Shown here: piece by piece, positions 1 to 8,564 of the stretch
Numbering within the stretch: position 1 is the first letter of the stretch
Layout: each line of letters starts with the position of its first letter
DNA from: Mycolicibacter engbaekii
GTDB lineage: Bacteria; Actinomycetota; Actinomycetes; Mycobacteriales; Mycobacteriaceae
NCBI RefSeq assembly: GCF_002101585.1
Contig: NZ_LQOT01000060.1
Coordinates: forward strand, 124,001 to 188,000
DNA length: 64,000 nucleotides
Reading direction: 5' to 3'
The notes under the pieces: generated by a model
Told to the model about the DNA's origin: nothing
Database searches by the model: none
The model's input: only the letters and a program-made list of their open reading frames with translations
Position numbers and translations under genes: made by a program

Positions 1-2
1 AT

Positions 3-377
3 CCGGAGGCCACCGTCATGGAGTTGCTGGCGGGCCTGGCGGAGCACAACATCGGCGCCATGGTCGTGATCGGAAGCGAGGGGCTCGAGGGGGTGGCATC
101 CGAGCGTGACGTGGTACGCCAGCTGCACGTGCACGGCGCCAGTCTGCTGGCCCGGCCGGTGTCGGCGATCATGACCCGCGTCGTGGCGACCTGCACCAAG
201 GCGGATACCGCCGACGACGTCAGCATGTTGATGACCGAGCATCGGGCCCGTCACATTCCGGTACTCGACAACGGCCGGCTGGCCGGCATCGTCAGCATCG
301 GTGACGTGGTGAAGTCCCGGATGGAGGAGCTGCAGGCCGAACAAGCGGCGCTGCGTTCCTACATCAGCCAGGGCTAG
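3..377 (+). CDS. CBS-domain protein, 5' end outside window
   Basis: This is the C-terminal 124 codons of a small protein built of two CBS repeats, the adenosyl-ligand-binding modules found in regulatory proteins. The frame is open to the left edge, and the residues before the first internal Met (PEATV) continue the CBS fold, so that Met at 18 is not the real start and the gene begins upstream of the window. Repeat 1 includes NIGAMVVIGSEG and SERDVVRQLH; repeat 2 includes RHIPVLDNGRLAGIVSIGDVV. The match in context is Rv2406c of M. tuberculosis, which also lies beside a PemK-like gene and lepA. Ligand and partner are unknown. The gene converges on the PemK-like gene. Confidence 0.85.
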   Translation, partial: PEATVMELLAGLAEHNIGAMVVIGSEGLEGVASERDVVRQLHVHGASLLARPVSAIMTRVVATCTKADTADDVSMLMTEHRARHIPVLDNGRLAGIVSIGDVVKSRMEELQAEQAALRSYISQG

Positions 378-393
378 GCGCCGCGCCCAGGTT

Positions 394-1008
394 TCAGCTC
401 CACGAGTAGTCGCTGCGCAGCCGGGCGGCCACCGTCTCGAACACCGCACGCGCCAGGATGGCGCCTTCGCGCCGGATCGATTCCTCGGGAACGTCGAGCA
501 CCCGGTCGAGCCGCACCCAGCTGAGCCGGCGGGACTCATCCCAGCTGCCGGCCCCGATGCCGATCCAGTTCGTGTCCTCGGCATGCCGTTGTTGGCTCGA
601 CACCATCAGTCCCAGCAGCACGTCCCGGTCGCGGCCGACGACCAGCACCGGCCGGTCCTTACCGCGGTCCGGCTCGTCCTCGTAGGCCACCCACGTCCAG
701 ACGATCTCTCCCGGATCGGCGCGTCCGTTGAGGTTCGGGGCGTACACCAGCCGGCGGGCGCGCTGCGCGGTGGGGACACTGCTGTTGGTCACCGGGCGTC
801 CGGAGGGGACCGCCGTGGGCGATTCTGCGGTCGCGCCGCCGAGAATCTCCAGGCCGATCCTGATGCCCTGCTCGATACCGCGCTGGACGCGCTGCTGTAC
901 CAGCGGTGCCTGCTCGAGCTGGCGGATGAACCGTGGAGCTTCGTTGAACACCAGGTTCTCCGCGAATCGCTGCATCGTCTGCCATCGGGTCTTCCGCGGG
1001 GAAGCCAT
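394..1008 (-). CDS. PemK/MazF-like family protein
   Basis: A 204-residue protein whose C-terminal half has the PemK/MazF-like fold signature: a GEIVWTWVAYEDEP strand, then DRPVLVVGRDRDVLLGLMVSS, resembling the beta-barrel of MazF-type ribonucleases. The N-terminal half (about 1-90) is basic and helical and is not part of the toxin core. The frame stays open upstream to 1305, but the ATG at 1008 gives MASPRKTRWQ, the expected N terminus of the Rv2405-type family; the upstream residues look like noncoding translation. No cognate antitoxin gene is adjacent, so a classical toxin-antitoxin pair is not supported. Activity is inferred from family only. Confidence 0.75.
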   Translation of the reverse strand: MASPRKTRWQTMQRFAENLVFNEAPRFIRQLEQAPLVQQRVQRGIEQGIRIGLEILGGATAESPTAVPSGRPVTNSSVPTAQRARRLVYAPNLNGRADPGEIVWTWVAYEDEPDRGKDRPVLVVGRDRDVLLGLMVSSQQRHAEDTNWIGIGAGSWDESRRLSWVRLDRVLDVPEESIRREGAILARAVFETVAARLRSDYSWS

Positions 1009-1429
1009 GCTCGCAGCATAGGCGGAAAACCGATTGGGCACCCGGCGCCGGCACCCCTGCACGGATCGGACCCGGCTGCCGGCCGCCCGCCAGGCGGACT
1101 TCCGGCCTGGGTATTCACTTAATGAATCGGCAGGCGCCACCAGCGGAACGGGTCTCCCTGCGCGCGTCTTCAGGTGCTCGCGGCGCGCCGTCGAAGATGC
1201 CTGGTGGCGCACCGTTGCCGCCCGCTCTGCTGGGAAAACGCCCCGCTCGCGGCAAGGGCACGGGACCGCCGGAGGTGATGCGGTGCACAAGGGGCAAGCA
1301 TTCACTTGTATTGATCACAGGTGCTTGTTAGATTTAACGCGGCTTGCAGCAATGGTGCTGGGGGGCCGGCGTTTGGTTGGGGAATCAGTCGCCGGAAGGG
1401 CCAACGTGAATGACGTGGGGGGATCAACA
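1009..1429. other. intergenic region with a small inverted repeat
   Basis: About 420 bases between two divergent genes with no convincing coding frame. It holds an inverted repeat ATTCA-n5-TGAAT at 1113-1127. A locally AT-richer stretch at 1300-1340 probably carries the promoter of the exported-protein gene. No recognised regulator site is seen. Confidence 0.4.
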
Positions 1430-1963
1430 ATGCGCAAACTGGGCGTGGTGGGCAGCTTCGCTGCGGGTCTGGCACTGGCGTTGGCGCCGGTGGCGGCGGC
1501 CGAGGAGTCCGACGTTGTGGACTTCGGCCCGTTGCTGGACTTCCAGATCGGCTCGATGAATTTCCTGTTCGAGTCGCAGGCCATTCTGGCCGGCGTCGGC
1601 GACAAGGTCATCGACGCCACTGACGCCAACCCGTTTCTCACCATCGATCCCGAGGACGTGAACGCCGCCTTGGGCACCTTGCTCTACGGCTTCAACTGGG
1701 AGGACGAGATCTCCTCTGACCCCGGCTCCTACAGCTTGTTCAACGGCGCGGTGACCCAGTTCGTCGACGCCAACAACGTGCTGCTTTTCGCGATCCTCAA
1801 CGGGGGAGACCAGATCGAGTTCGAGGATGCCGCCGACTACCTGTTCGGCTCCGACGCCGCGATCGCGGCCGGTCTGGCAGGCGACACCGCCTGGGAAGAC
1901 GCCGCAAACTTCTTCATGGCCGGCATCGCGGACATCGGTGGTTACTTGGCGATCGACCTGTGA
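1430..1963 (+). CDS. exported acidic hypothetical protein
   Basis: A 177-residue protein of unknown function. The N terminus is a clear Sec signal peptide: MRKLG, a hydrophobic run, then APVAAA with likely cleavage before EESD at about residue 24. The mature part is strongly acidic (EDVNAAL, FNWEDEISSD, IEFEDAADYLFGSD), rich in Phe, Asp and Asn, and has no cysteines. The ATG at 1430 is chosen because it begins directly at the signal peptide; the long upstream open frame has no protein-like features. It is monocistronic and followed by a strong hairpin at 1982-2017. I recognise no domain; it resembles other small secreted proteins of mycobacteria in composition only. Confidence 0.7.
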   Translation: MRKLGVVGSFAAGLALALAPVAAAEESDVVDFGPLLDFQIGSMNFLFESQAILAGVGDKVIDATDANPFLTIDPEDVNAALGTLLYGFNWEDEISSDPGSYSLFNGAVTQFVDANNVLLFAILNGGDQIEFEDAADYLFGSDAAIAAGLAGDTAWEDAANFFMAGIADIGGYLAIDL

Positions 1964-1981
1964 TTGCCGCCGCGAAACGCG

Positions 1982-2017
1982 AAGCCCCTGGAGATGCGTC
2001 TCCGGGGGTTTCGTTTT
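1982..2017 (+). terminator. intrinsic terminator after exported-protein gene
   Basis: A stem of about 12 pairs (AGCCCCTGGAGA against TCTCCGGGGGTTT, one or two wobble pairs) with a TGCG loop, followed by TTTCGTTTT. This is one of the best Rho-independent-like structures in the window. Confidence 0.75.
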
Positions 2018-2086
2018 GCGGCCTCCGCCTCGCTACCCTGACTAGGCAGAAAGCATCACCGCCCCCCGGTTCACCAGGAGATTCCC

Positions 2087-3970
2087 ATCAGCAGTTTCGC
2101 CGACCAGACCTTCACCGCGCCGGCGCAGATACGGAACTTCTGCATCATCGCCCACATCGACCATGGCAAATCGACCCTGGCCGACCGGATGCTGCAGCTC
2201 ACCGGCGTCGTCGACGACCGATCGATGCGGGCCCAGTACCTGGACCGGATGGACATCGAGCGGGAGCGCGGCATCACCATCAAGGCGCAGAACGTTCGGC
2301 TGCCCTGGACGGTCACCGAGGACGCAGAGCGGGGCCCGGAAGGGCCGGCGGCCGGCGACTACGTGTTGCACCTGATCGACACGCCCGGCCACGTCGATTT
2401 CACCTATGAGGTGTCCCGCGCGCTGGAGGCCTGCGAGGGCGCGATCCTGCTGGTCGACGCCGCCCAGGGCATCGAGGCCCAGACCCTGGCCAACCTGTAC
2501 CTGGCACTGGACCGGGACCTGACGATCATCCCGGTGCTCAACAAGATCGACCTGCCCGCCGCCGACCCGGAGCGCTACGCCGCCGAGCTGGCCCACATCA
2601 TCGGGTGCGAGCCCGAAGACGTCCTGAAGGTGTCGGGAAAGACCGGCGAGGGCGTGGCCGAGCTGCTCAACGAGGTGGTCCGGCAGGTACCCCCGCCCAC
2701 CGGCGACGCCGACGCGCCGACCCGGGCGATGATCTTCGACTCCGTCTACGACATCTACCGCGGCGTGGTCACCTACGTCCGGGTCGTCGACGGCAAGATC
2801 CTGCCGCGCGAGAAGATCGCGATGATGTCCACCGGTGCCACCCACGAGCTCCTCGAAGTCGGCATCGTCTCCCCGGAACCCAAGCCCGCCAAGGGGCTGG
2901 GCGTCGGCGAGGTGGGCTATCTGATCACCGGCGTCAAGGATGTGCGGCAGTCCAAGGTGGGCGACACCGTCACCACCGCGCGGGGCGGGGCCACCGAGGC
3001 CCTCACCGGATACCGCGAGCCCAAGCCGATGGTCTATTCCGGGCTGTACCCGGTGGACGGTTCGGACTATCCCAACCTGCGTGACGCCCTGGACAAACTG
3101 CAGCTCAACGACGCCGCCTTGACCTACGAACCGGAGACCTCGGTGGCGCTGGGCTTCGGTTTCCGCTGCGGCTTCCTGGGGCTGCTGCACATGGAGATCA
3201 CCCGGGAACGTCTGGAACGCGAATTCGACCTGGATCTGATCTCCACCTCGCCCAACGTGGTCTACCGCGTGATCGCCGAGGACAACAGCGAGATCATCGT
3301 CACCAACCCGTCGGACTGGCCGGAAGGAAAGATCCGCACGGTTTTCGAGCCGGTCGTCAAAACCACGGTGATCGCGCCGAGCGAATTCGTCGGCACCATC
3401 ATGGAACTGTGCCAGTCCCGCCGCGGCGAACTCGGCGGAATGGACTACCTCTCGCCGGAGCGTGTCGAGCTGCGCTACACGATGCCGTTGGGCGAGATCA
3501 TCTTCGACTTCTTCGACTCGCTGAAGTCACGCACCCGCGGCTACGCCAGCCTGGACTACGAGGAGGCCGGCGAGCAGGAGGCCGACCTGGTCAAGGTCGA
3601 CATTCTGCTGCAGGGCGAAGCGGTGGACGCGTTCAGTGCGATCGTGCACAAAGACGCGGCCTCGGCCTACGGCAACAAGATGACGACCAAGCTCAAGGAG
3701 CTGATCCCGCGCCAGCAGTTCGAAGTGCCCGTGCAGGCGGCCATCGGCTCGAGAATCATTGCCCGCGAGAATATCCGGGCTATCCGCAAAGACGTGTTGT
3801 CCAAGTGCTACGGCGGCGACATCAGCCGCAAGCGCAAGCTGCTGGAAAAGCAGAAAGAGGGCAAGAAGCGGATGAAGACCATCGGCCGGGTGGATGTGCC
3901 GCAGGAGGCGTTCGTCGCGGCGCTGTCCACCGACAGTGGCGGCTCGACCGGCGACAAGGCCAAGAAGTAG
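2087..3970 (+). CDS. lepA: elongation factor 4 (LepA), probable non-canonical start
   Basis: Ribosome back-translocating GTPase. G1 is [10 protein letters not shown]2/G3 are [11 protein letters not shown] and DTPGHVDF; G4 is NKID. The LepA-specific C-terminal domain ends in the lysine-rich [17 protein letters not shown]. The first ATG in this frame (2189) lies downstream of the G1 P-loop codons, so translation must begin earlier, yet the frame from the stop at 2039-2041 to 2189 contains no ATG, GTG or TTG. The best fit is ATC at 2087, six bases after AGGAG at 2076-2080; ATT at 2081 is the alternative but abuts the Shine-Dalgarno. The predicted protein is 627 residues. lppR follows with a one-base overlap. 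Confidence 0.9.
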   Translation: MSSFADQTFTAPAQIRNFCIIAHIDHGKSTLADRMLQLTGVVDDRSMRAQYLDRMDIERERGITIKAQNVRLPWTVTEDAERGPEGPAAGDYVLHLIDTPGHVDFTYEVSRALEACEGAILLVDAAQGIEAQTLANLYLALDRDLTIIPVLNKIDLPAADPERYAAELAHIIGCEPEDVLKVSGKTGEGVAELLNEVVRQVPPPTGDADAPTRAMIFDSVYDIYRGVVTYVRVVDGKILPREKIAMMSTGATHELLEVGIVSPEPKPAKGLGVGEVGYLITGVKDVRQSKVGDTVTTARGGATEALTGYREPKPMVYSGLYPVDGSDYPNLRDALDKLQLNDAALTYEPETSVALGFGFRCGFLGLLHMEITRERLEREFDLDLISTSPNVVYRVIAEDNSEIIVTNPSDWPEGKIRTVFEPVVKTTVIAPSEFVGTIMELCQSRRGELGGMDYLSPERVELRYTMPLGEIIFDFFDSLKSRTRGYASLDYEEAGEQEADLVKVDILLQGEAVDAFSAIVHKDAASAYGNKMTTKLKELIPRQQFEVPVQAAIGSRIIARENIRAIRKDVLSKCYGGDISRKRKLLEKQKEGKKRMKTIGRVDVPQEAFVAALSTDSGGSTGDKAKK

Positions 3971-4731
3971 TGACCGCCCGGGCACGCACGATCCTGGGCG
4001 CCGCGGCGCTCGTGCTGCTGTCCAGCGGGTGCACCACGGTGGTCTCCGGGACTGTCCGGCCCGCAGCGGATCTGGCGCCCACCCCAGTCACCGGGATAGC
4101 GGTCCGGGAGGTGCTGCTCGACGATTCCGAGCTCACCAAGCTGACCGGTCAGCCCTTCCGCAGCGACCCCTCCCTGCCGCCGCGGTACGGCGGTCTCGAC
4201 GAGCTGCCCGACGCCTGGGAGTCGGCCGCGCCGCAGGACTGCGTCGGTGCCGCGGTGGGCGGTCAGCGCAGCGTGTATAGCTCCGCGAACGTGCGCGACG
4301 CCGCCCATGAGTTCTGGGACAGTTCCGCCGCCGAGGACTCGCCGCTGACCGGAGTGGGTGAGGCGGTGATCGCGCTGGACAGCGCCACCGAAGCCGACGC
4401 GCTGGTGGAGAAGTTCGCCCAGCAGTGGCGCAGCTGCGACGGGGTGGTGGTGACCCGTGACAGCGGCACCGACAGCGAGGCCAGCGGGGAGATCACCGAC
4501 GTCTCCGACGAGGACGCGGTCCTGGTCGCCGTCGTGCGCACCAGCGTGGACGGCGAAGCCGGACTGCGGGTTTCCCGCGCACTCGGATCGCGGGTGAACT
4601 GCATCGTCGACGTCGACGTGTTCTGGTTCGCCGGCGAAGACGACGACTCCGACGTTCCGCCCGCCGGCGACACCACCGCCGCCGACATGGTGCGGGCAAT
4701 GCTGGACAAGGTCCGCAACCTCAGCGGCTGA
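3970..4731 (+). CDS. lppR: LppR-like lipoprotein with PknH-type sensor domain
   Basis: A 253-residue predicted lipoprotein. The signal peptide ends in the lipobox LSSGC, with the lipidated cysteine at residue 21. The mature region has the layout of the extracytoplasmic PknH-like sensor domain: ELTKLTGQPF near its start, paired cysteines (QDCVGA, WRSCDG, NCIVDV) and an acidic stretch near the end. The GTG start at 3970 shares its G with the lepA TAG stop, so the two genes are co-transcribed. lppR (Rv2403c) holds the same position beside lepA in M. tuberculosis. The ligand is unknown. Confidence 0.8.
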   Translation: MTARARTILGAAALVLLSSGCTTVVSGTVRPAADLAPTPVTGIAVREVLLDDSELTKLTGQPFRSDPSLPPRYGGLDELPDAWESAAPQDCVGAAVGGQRSVYSSANVRDAAHEFWDSSAAEDSPLTGVGEAVIALDSATEADALVEKFAQQWRSCDGVVVTRDSGTDSEASGEITDVSDEDAVLVAVVRTSVDGEAGLRVSRALGSRVNCIVDVDVFWFAGEDDDSDVPPAGDTTAADMVRAMLDKVRNLSG

Positions 4732-4733
4732 GG

Positions 4734-6761
4734 TTACATCGGCGCGTTCGCGGGCTGGAAGCCTCCGGTGGAGTCGGCCTCCTCCTCGGCGCGGATCACG
4801 TGCACAACGGCGTTGATCAGCGCCAGGTGGGTGAAGGCCTGCGGGAAGTTGCCCAGGTGCCTGCCGGTGCGGGGCTCGATCTCCTCGGCGTAGAGGTGCA
4901 GCGGGCTGGCAAACGACAACAGCCGCTCGCACAGGTGCTTGGCGCGGCTGACCTCGCCGATCTCCACCAGCGCCGACACCAGCCAGAACGAGCAGATGGT
5001 GAAGGTGCCCTCGGCCCCGGACAGGCCGTCGTCGGTCTCCTCGGTCCGATACCGCAGCACCAGACCGTCTTCGGTGAGTTCCTCGGCGATCGCCATCACG
5101 GTGGCGCGCACCCGCGGGTCGTCGGCCGGCAGAAACCGGGTCAGCACCACCAGCAGCAGGGACGCGTCCAGCGCCGTGCTGCCGTATGTCTGGGTCAGCA
5201 CACCCCGGGAATCCACCCCGTTGGCCAGTACATCGGCCTTGATCTCCTCGGCGATCGCCCGCCACTGCTTGGCATAGGACACCGCGCCCTGCAGTTCGGC
5301 CAGCTTCGACCCACGATCCAGCGCCACCCAGCACATCACCTTCGAGGAGGTGAAGTGCTGCGGTTCGCCCCGCACCTCCCAGATGCCCCGGTCGGGTTCG
5401 CGCCAATGCTTGATGGCTTCCTCCACCTGGCGTTTGAGCACCGGCCACAGGGTCTCGGGGATCTGCTCGCGAGACTTGGCGTGCAGGTAGACCGAGTCGA
5501 GCATGGTGCCCCAGATGTCGTGCTGTTGCTGGTTGTAGGCACCGTTTCCGATCCGCACCGGACGGGCGTTGTCGTAACCGGACAGGTGGTCCAGCTCCTC
5601 CTCGACCAGCTCGTGCTCCCCGCCGACGCCGTACATCACCTGCAACGGATGCTGCTGGCCGTTGTTGACACCGGACACATCGGCGATGAAGGAGAAGAAG
5701 TCGTCGGCTTCCCGGTCCAGGCCCAGCGTGTACAGGCCCCACAGGGTGAACGCCGAGTCCCGCACCCAGCTGTAGCGGTAGTCCCAATTTCGTTCGCCCT
5801 GAGGCGTTTCGGGCAGCGACGTCGTCGGCGCGGCCAGCAGGGCCCCGGTCGGGGAGTAGGTCAGGCCCTTGAGTGTGAGCGCACTGCGCTGCAGATAGGA
5901 ACGCCAGGGGTGGTCGGGGAAGTTGCCGACGTTGATCCACTGGCGCCAGCACTCGGTGGTGTTCCACATCTTGTCGGCGGCTTCGGCGTAGCTCTGCGGT
6001 GCAGGGTGTTTCGACCAGCTCAAGGCGACGAACACGTCATCGCCCTCGGTCAGCCGGGTCCGGGCGCGGGCCTCGCGGCCCTCCAACCCCAGCCGCAGGT
6101 TCGTCGTCAGGCGCAGGGTGGGATGGGCGTCGGGATTCTGCCGGGCCCGCGCTATGGCCTCACCGTAGGCGTTCGACGAGTACTCCCAGGTGGCGCTGGT
6201 GCGGTGATAGTCGAACGCCGGCTCGCAGCTCATGGTCAGTTCGACGGTGCCGCTGACACAGCGCACCGTGCGCAGCAGGATGTGTTCTGCGTCCCAATCG
6301 GTGGGGGTCCGGCGGTGGGTCTGCGACCGGGCCTCGATGTCGTGCCACTTACCCATCACCAGCGCGTCCCGCACGATCAGCCAGCCGGTGTGGGTCTGCC
6401 AGGTGGTCTCCATGATCGGACTGCCGGGCAGGTAGCGCCGCGCCGCGGGCACCGACACCCCGTAGGGGCCGAGCCGAAAGTGCCCCGCGCTGCGGTCCAG
6501 CAGAGCGCCGAAGACGCTGGGGGAGTCCGGACGCGGCAGGCACATCCACTCCACCGAACCGGCCGCCGAGATCAGGCAGGTGTTCTCGCAGTCCGACAGG
6601 AAGGCGTAGTCCGCGATCGGCGGAAAAGGGTTGCGGACCTGGCTCTGTGACGCCGCATAGGGCACCGGTGCGGTGGCCGACAGGGGCGGCGTGGCCACCG
6701 TGCCGGCGGCCTCGGGAGCGGCGGGAGCGGGTGCATCGCCCGGCGGGGTGTGCAGGTCCAT
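4734..6761 (-). CDS. glycoside hydrolase family 15 (trehalase/glucoamylase-like)
   Basis: A 675-residue GH15 enzyme, homologous by position and sequence to Rv2402 and to the M. smegmatis GH15 trehalase. The N-terminal beta domain starts at PIADYAFLSDCENTCLI, and WMCLPRPDSPSVFGALLD is the family substrate-pocket strand. The (alpha/alpha)6 barrel carries NWDYRYSWVRDSAFTLWGL and, near the C terminus, EGTFTICSFWLVSAL, whose Glu region supplies the catalytic base in GH15. The ATG at 6761 gives a proline/alanine-rich leader of about 45 residues before the domain; the frame is open further upstream only through the palindromic repeats. It converges on lppR, leaving two bases between them. Trehalose hydrolysis is plausible but not proven by sequence. 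Confidence 0.85.
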   Translation of the reverse strand: MDLHTPPGDAPAPAAPEAAGTVATPPLSATAPVPYAASQSQVRNPFPPIADYAFLSDCENTCLISAAGSVEWMCLPRPDSPSVFGALLDRSAGHFRLGPYGVSVPAARRYLPGSPIMETTWQTHTGWLIVRDALVMGKWHDIEARSQTHRRTPTDWDAEHILLRTVRCVSGTVELTMSCEPAFDYHRTSATWEYSSNAYGEAIARARQNPDAHPTLRLTTNLRLGLEGREARARTRLTEGDDVFVALSWSKHPAPQSYAEAADKMWNTTECWRQWINVGNFPDHPWRSYLQRSALTLKGLTYSPTGALLAAPTTSLPETPQGERNWDYRYSWVRDSAFTLWGLYTLGLDREADDFFSFIADVSGVNNGQQHPLQVMYGVGGEHELVEEELDHLSGYDNARPVRIGNGAYNQQQHDIWGTMLDSVYLHAKSREQIPETLWPVLKRQVEEAIKHWREPDRGIWEVRGEPQHFTSSKVMCWVALDRGSKLAELQGAVSYAKQWRAIAEEIKADVLANGVDSRGVLTQTYGSTALDASLLLVVLTRFLPADDPRVRATVMAIAEELTEDGLVLRYRTEETDDGLSGAEGTFTICSFWLVSALVEIGEVSRAKHLCERLLSFASPLHLYAEEIEPRTGRHLGNFPQAFTHLALINAVVHVIRAEEEADSTGGFQPANAPM

Positions 6762-6821
6762 GCGGTCATCATCGCTGGCGGCCTGCCGCACGTCTACCCG
6801 GGCGGACCGGGGCCCGGGGCT

Positions 6822-6978
6822 GCGGTGATCCGCTTCGCCCGGCTTCGCCGCGCTCGCGATCACCGCGGTGCTGGTGGGCGGTGATCCGCTTCGCCCGGCT
6901 TCGCCGCGCTCGCGATCACCGCGGTGCTGATCGGCGGTGACCCGCTTCGCCCGGCTTCGCCGCGCTCGCGATCACCGC
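6822..6978. repeat. three tandem 56-bp palindromic repeats
   Basis: Three near-identical copies with a 56-base period begin at 6822, 6878 and 6934. Each copy is itself a hairpin: GCGGTGATC and GATCACCGC form perfect 9-bp arms around a 27-base GC-rich centre containing CTTCGCCCGGCTTCGCCGCG. The copies differ at only a few positions (for example GATCCGC against GACCCGC). The array lies between the GH15 start and a small membrane-protein gene. It resembles REP- or MIRU-like intergenic elements of mycobacteria. Confidence 0.9.
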
Positions 6979-6982
6979 TAAG

Positions 6983-7189
6983 GTGGGCTGGGTGGTGGGC
7001 TTCCTGAGCTGGTGGGACGGCGTCGAGCTCTGGCTGTCCGGCCTGGGCTTCGTGGTCCAGACCGCCGTGGTGATGCCGGTGGTGTTGTTGTTGGCCTACG
7101 GTCTGGCGTCGCTGCTGGATGCGCTGTTGGGGGAGGGAATCCGGGTGCTCGAACGTGTCCGGCACGGTCGTGACGGCGGGACCCGCTGA
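6983..7189 (+). CDS. small membrane protein (Rv2401A-like)
   Basis: A 68-residue protein with an aromatic N-terminal segment (FLSWWDGVELWL), one long hydrophobic helix (QTAVVMPVVLLLAYGLASLL) and a basic C terminus (RVRHGRDGG). A GTG at 6983 is used here; GTG codons at 6992 and 6995 are equally possible and would shorten it by three or four residues. It begins immediately after the repeat array. The position next to subI suggests the small membrane gene annotated there in M. tuberculosis. Its function is unknown. Confidence 0.6.
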   Translation: MGWVVGFLSWWDGVELWLSGLGFVVQTAVVMPVVLLLAYGLASLLDALLGEGIRVLERVRHGRDGGTR

Positions 7190-7266
7190 TGCCGCGCTCA
7201 CAAGTGACCCTGGTGCTGGTCAGTCTCATCCTGCTGGTGATCGTCAGCTGGTTGCTGACCCGCTGA
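7189..7266 (+). CDS. 25-residue hydrophobic peptide, translationally coupled
   Basis: The ATG at 7189 overlaps the preceding TGA in a TGATG arrangement, a classic coupling signal. The product is MPRSQ, then an uninterrupted hydrophobic helix (VTLVLVSLILLVIVSWLL), ending in TR. That is a single transmembrane segment with almost nothing else. It is too short for routine gene callers. Coupling and composition argue for a real gene partnering the 68-residue membrane protein; no function can be given. Confidence 0.5.
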   Translation: MPRSQVTLVLVSLILLVIVSWLLTR

Positions 7267-7293
7267 CCAACTGGTGAGAAGCTGAGCCTCTGT

Positions 7294-7299
7294 TATGCT
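7294..7299 (+). promoter_or_regulatory. -10 element placing transcription start on the leader ATG
   Basis: TATGCT sits exactly seven bases before the ATG at 7307. That spacing puts the transcription start at the A of the start codon, giving a leaderless mRNA for the cysteine-rich leader peptide upstream of subI. No clear -35 is seen, as is usual in mycobacteria. Confidence 0.65.
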
Positions 7300-7306
7300 T
7301 CCCGGC

Positions 7307-7405
7307 ATGTTCGCAGCGACCGGTGACCGGCGGCGCCAGGTTGTGGCGTTCCCGATGCTCGCCGTGATCACTTCCGCTGTGGCCGACCTGCACTGTTGTC
7401 GCTGA
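7307..7405 (+). CDS. leaderless cysteine leader peptide upstream of subI
   Basis: A 32-residue open frame that starts at the presumed transcription start and ends in ADLHCCR, with two consecutive cysteine codons just before the stop. Mycobacteria use leaderless polycysteine upstream frames as cysteine-responsive attenuators of sulfur-assimilation operons, and subI is one of the reported targets. The gap of 127 bases to the subI ATG would hold the RNA structure that responds to ribosome stalling. Low cysteine would stall the ribosome at the CC codons and raise expression of the sulfate transporter. The role is inferred from family precedent and architecture. Confidence 0.75.
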   Translation: MFAATGDRRRQVVAFPMLAVITSAVADLHCCR

Positions 7406-7532
7406 CATCGCCACCCGTCGGCGCACGGTGTCGTCATTGCTGACGCACAAAAACTCCAGCGAATGCCTTTTCGCGATCCGACGGACAAGCACTTCTGCTG
7501 AGGTTCGTACGGATCGCCGAGAAAGGTCACCA

Positions 7533-8564
7533 ATGCCCAGAACCATCGCGCGCAGTGCCGCATTGGCGCTGGCAGCCGCCTTGGCCTTCACCACGCTCAC
7601 CGGCTGTGGCGGCGGTCCCAGCGACGTGGTCGGCGGCGGCGGGCGGTCGGAGGCCCACACCACCTTGACCCTGGTGGCCTACGCGGTCCCCGAGCCGGGC
7701 TGGAGCAAGGTGATTCCGGCCTTCTACGCCACCGAACAGGGGGCTGACGTCCAGGTCGTCACCTCCTACGGCGCATCGGGGGACCAGTCCCGCGGCGTGG
7801 TCAGCGGCAAACCCGCGGACCTGGTGAACTTCTCGGTGGAACCCGACATCACCCGGCTGGTCAAGGCCGGCAAAATCGCCGAGGACTGGAACGCCGACGT
7901 CACCAGGGGCATCCCGTTCGGGTCGGTGGTCACGCTGGTGGTGCGGCAGGGCAATCCCAAGCACATCAAGGACTGGGACGACCTGCTGCGCCCCGAGGTG
8001 GAGGTGATCAGCCCCAGTCCGCTGAGCTCGGGGTCGGCGAAGTGGAATCTGTTGGCCCCCTATGCGGTCAAAAGCGAAGGCGGCAAGAACCCGCAGGCCG
8101 GTCTGGACTTCGTCGATCAACTGGTCAGCAACCACGTCAAGCTGCGTCCCGGCTCAGGCCGCGAGGCCACCGACGTCTTCCTGCAGGGCAGCGGGGACGT
8201 GCTGATCAGCTACGAGAACGAGGCGATCGCCGTCGAGCGCAAGGGCAAGCCGGTGGAGCACGTCAACCCGCCGCAGACCTTCAAGATCGAGAATCCCCTG
8301 GCGGTGGTGAGTTCGAGCAGGCACCTGGAAGCCGCCACCGCGTTCAAGAACTTCCAGTACACCCCCGCCGCGCAACGCCTGTGGGCCGAAGCCGGCTTCC
8401 GCCCGGCCGACCCGAGCGTCGCCGCGGAGTTCAGCGGCTCGTTCCCGGCTCCCGACCAACTCTGGACCGTCGCCGACCTGGGCGGCTGGAGCGTTGTCGA
8501 CAGTGCGCTGTTCGACAAGGAGAGCGGATCCATCACCAAGATCTACACCCAGGCCACCGGATGA
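7533..8564 (+). CDS. subI: sulfate-binding lipoprotein of ABC transporter
   Basis: A 343-residue periplasmic-type binding protein. The signal peptide ends in the lipobox LTGC with Cys25 as the lipidation site. Hallmarks of the sulfate/thiosulfate-binding family are present: TLTLVAYAVPEPGWSKVIP at the N terminus, SYGASGDQSR contacting the anion, and NPKHIKDWDDL in the hinge region. The ATG at 7533 follows GAAAGG at 7521-7526. It is the first structural gene of subI-cysT-cysW-cysA, all joined by four-base ATGA overlaps, and lies behind the cysteine leader peptide, so it is probably derepressed under cysteine limitation. Confidence 0.93.
   Translation: MPRTIARSAALALAAALAFTTLTGCGGGPSDVVGGGGRSEAHTTLTLVAYAVPEPGWSKVIPAFYATEQGADVQVVTSYGASGDQSRGVVSGKPADLVNFSVEPDITRLVKAGKIAEDWNADVTRGIPFGSVVTLVVRQGNPKHIKDWDDLLRPEVEVISPSPLSSGSAKWNLLAPYAVKSEGGKNPQAGLDFVDQLVSNHVKLRPGSGREATDVFLQGSGDVLISYENEAIAVERKGKPVEHVNPPQTFKIENPLAVVSSSRHLEAATAFKNFQYTPAAQRLWAEAGFRPADPSVAAEFSGSFPAPDQLWTVADLGGWSVVDSALFDKESGSITKIYTQATG

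Noticed and set aside
394..1008. Complete toxin-antitoxin module
   Set aside because: Only the PemK/MazF-like gene is present; no small antitoxin gene lies on either side in the same operon.
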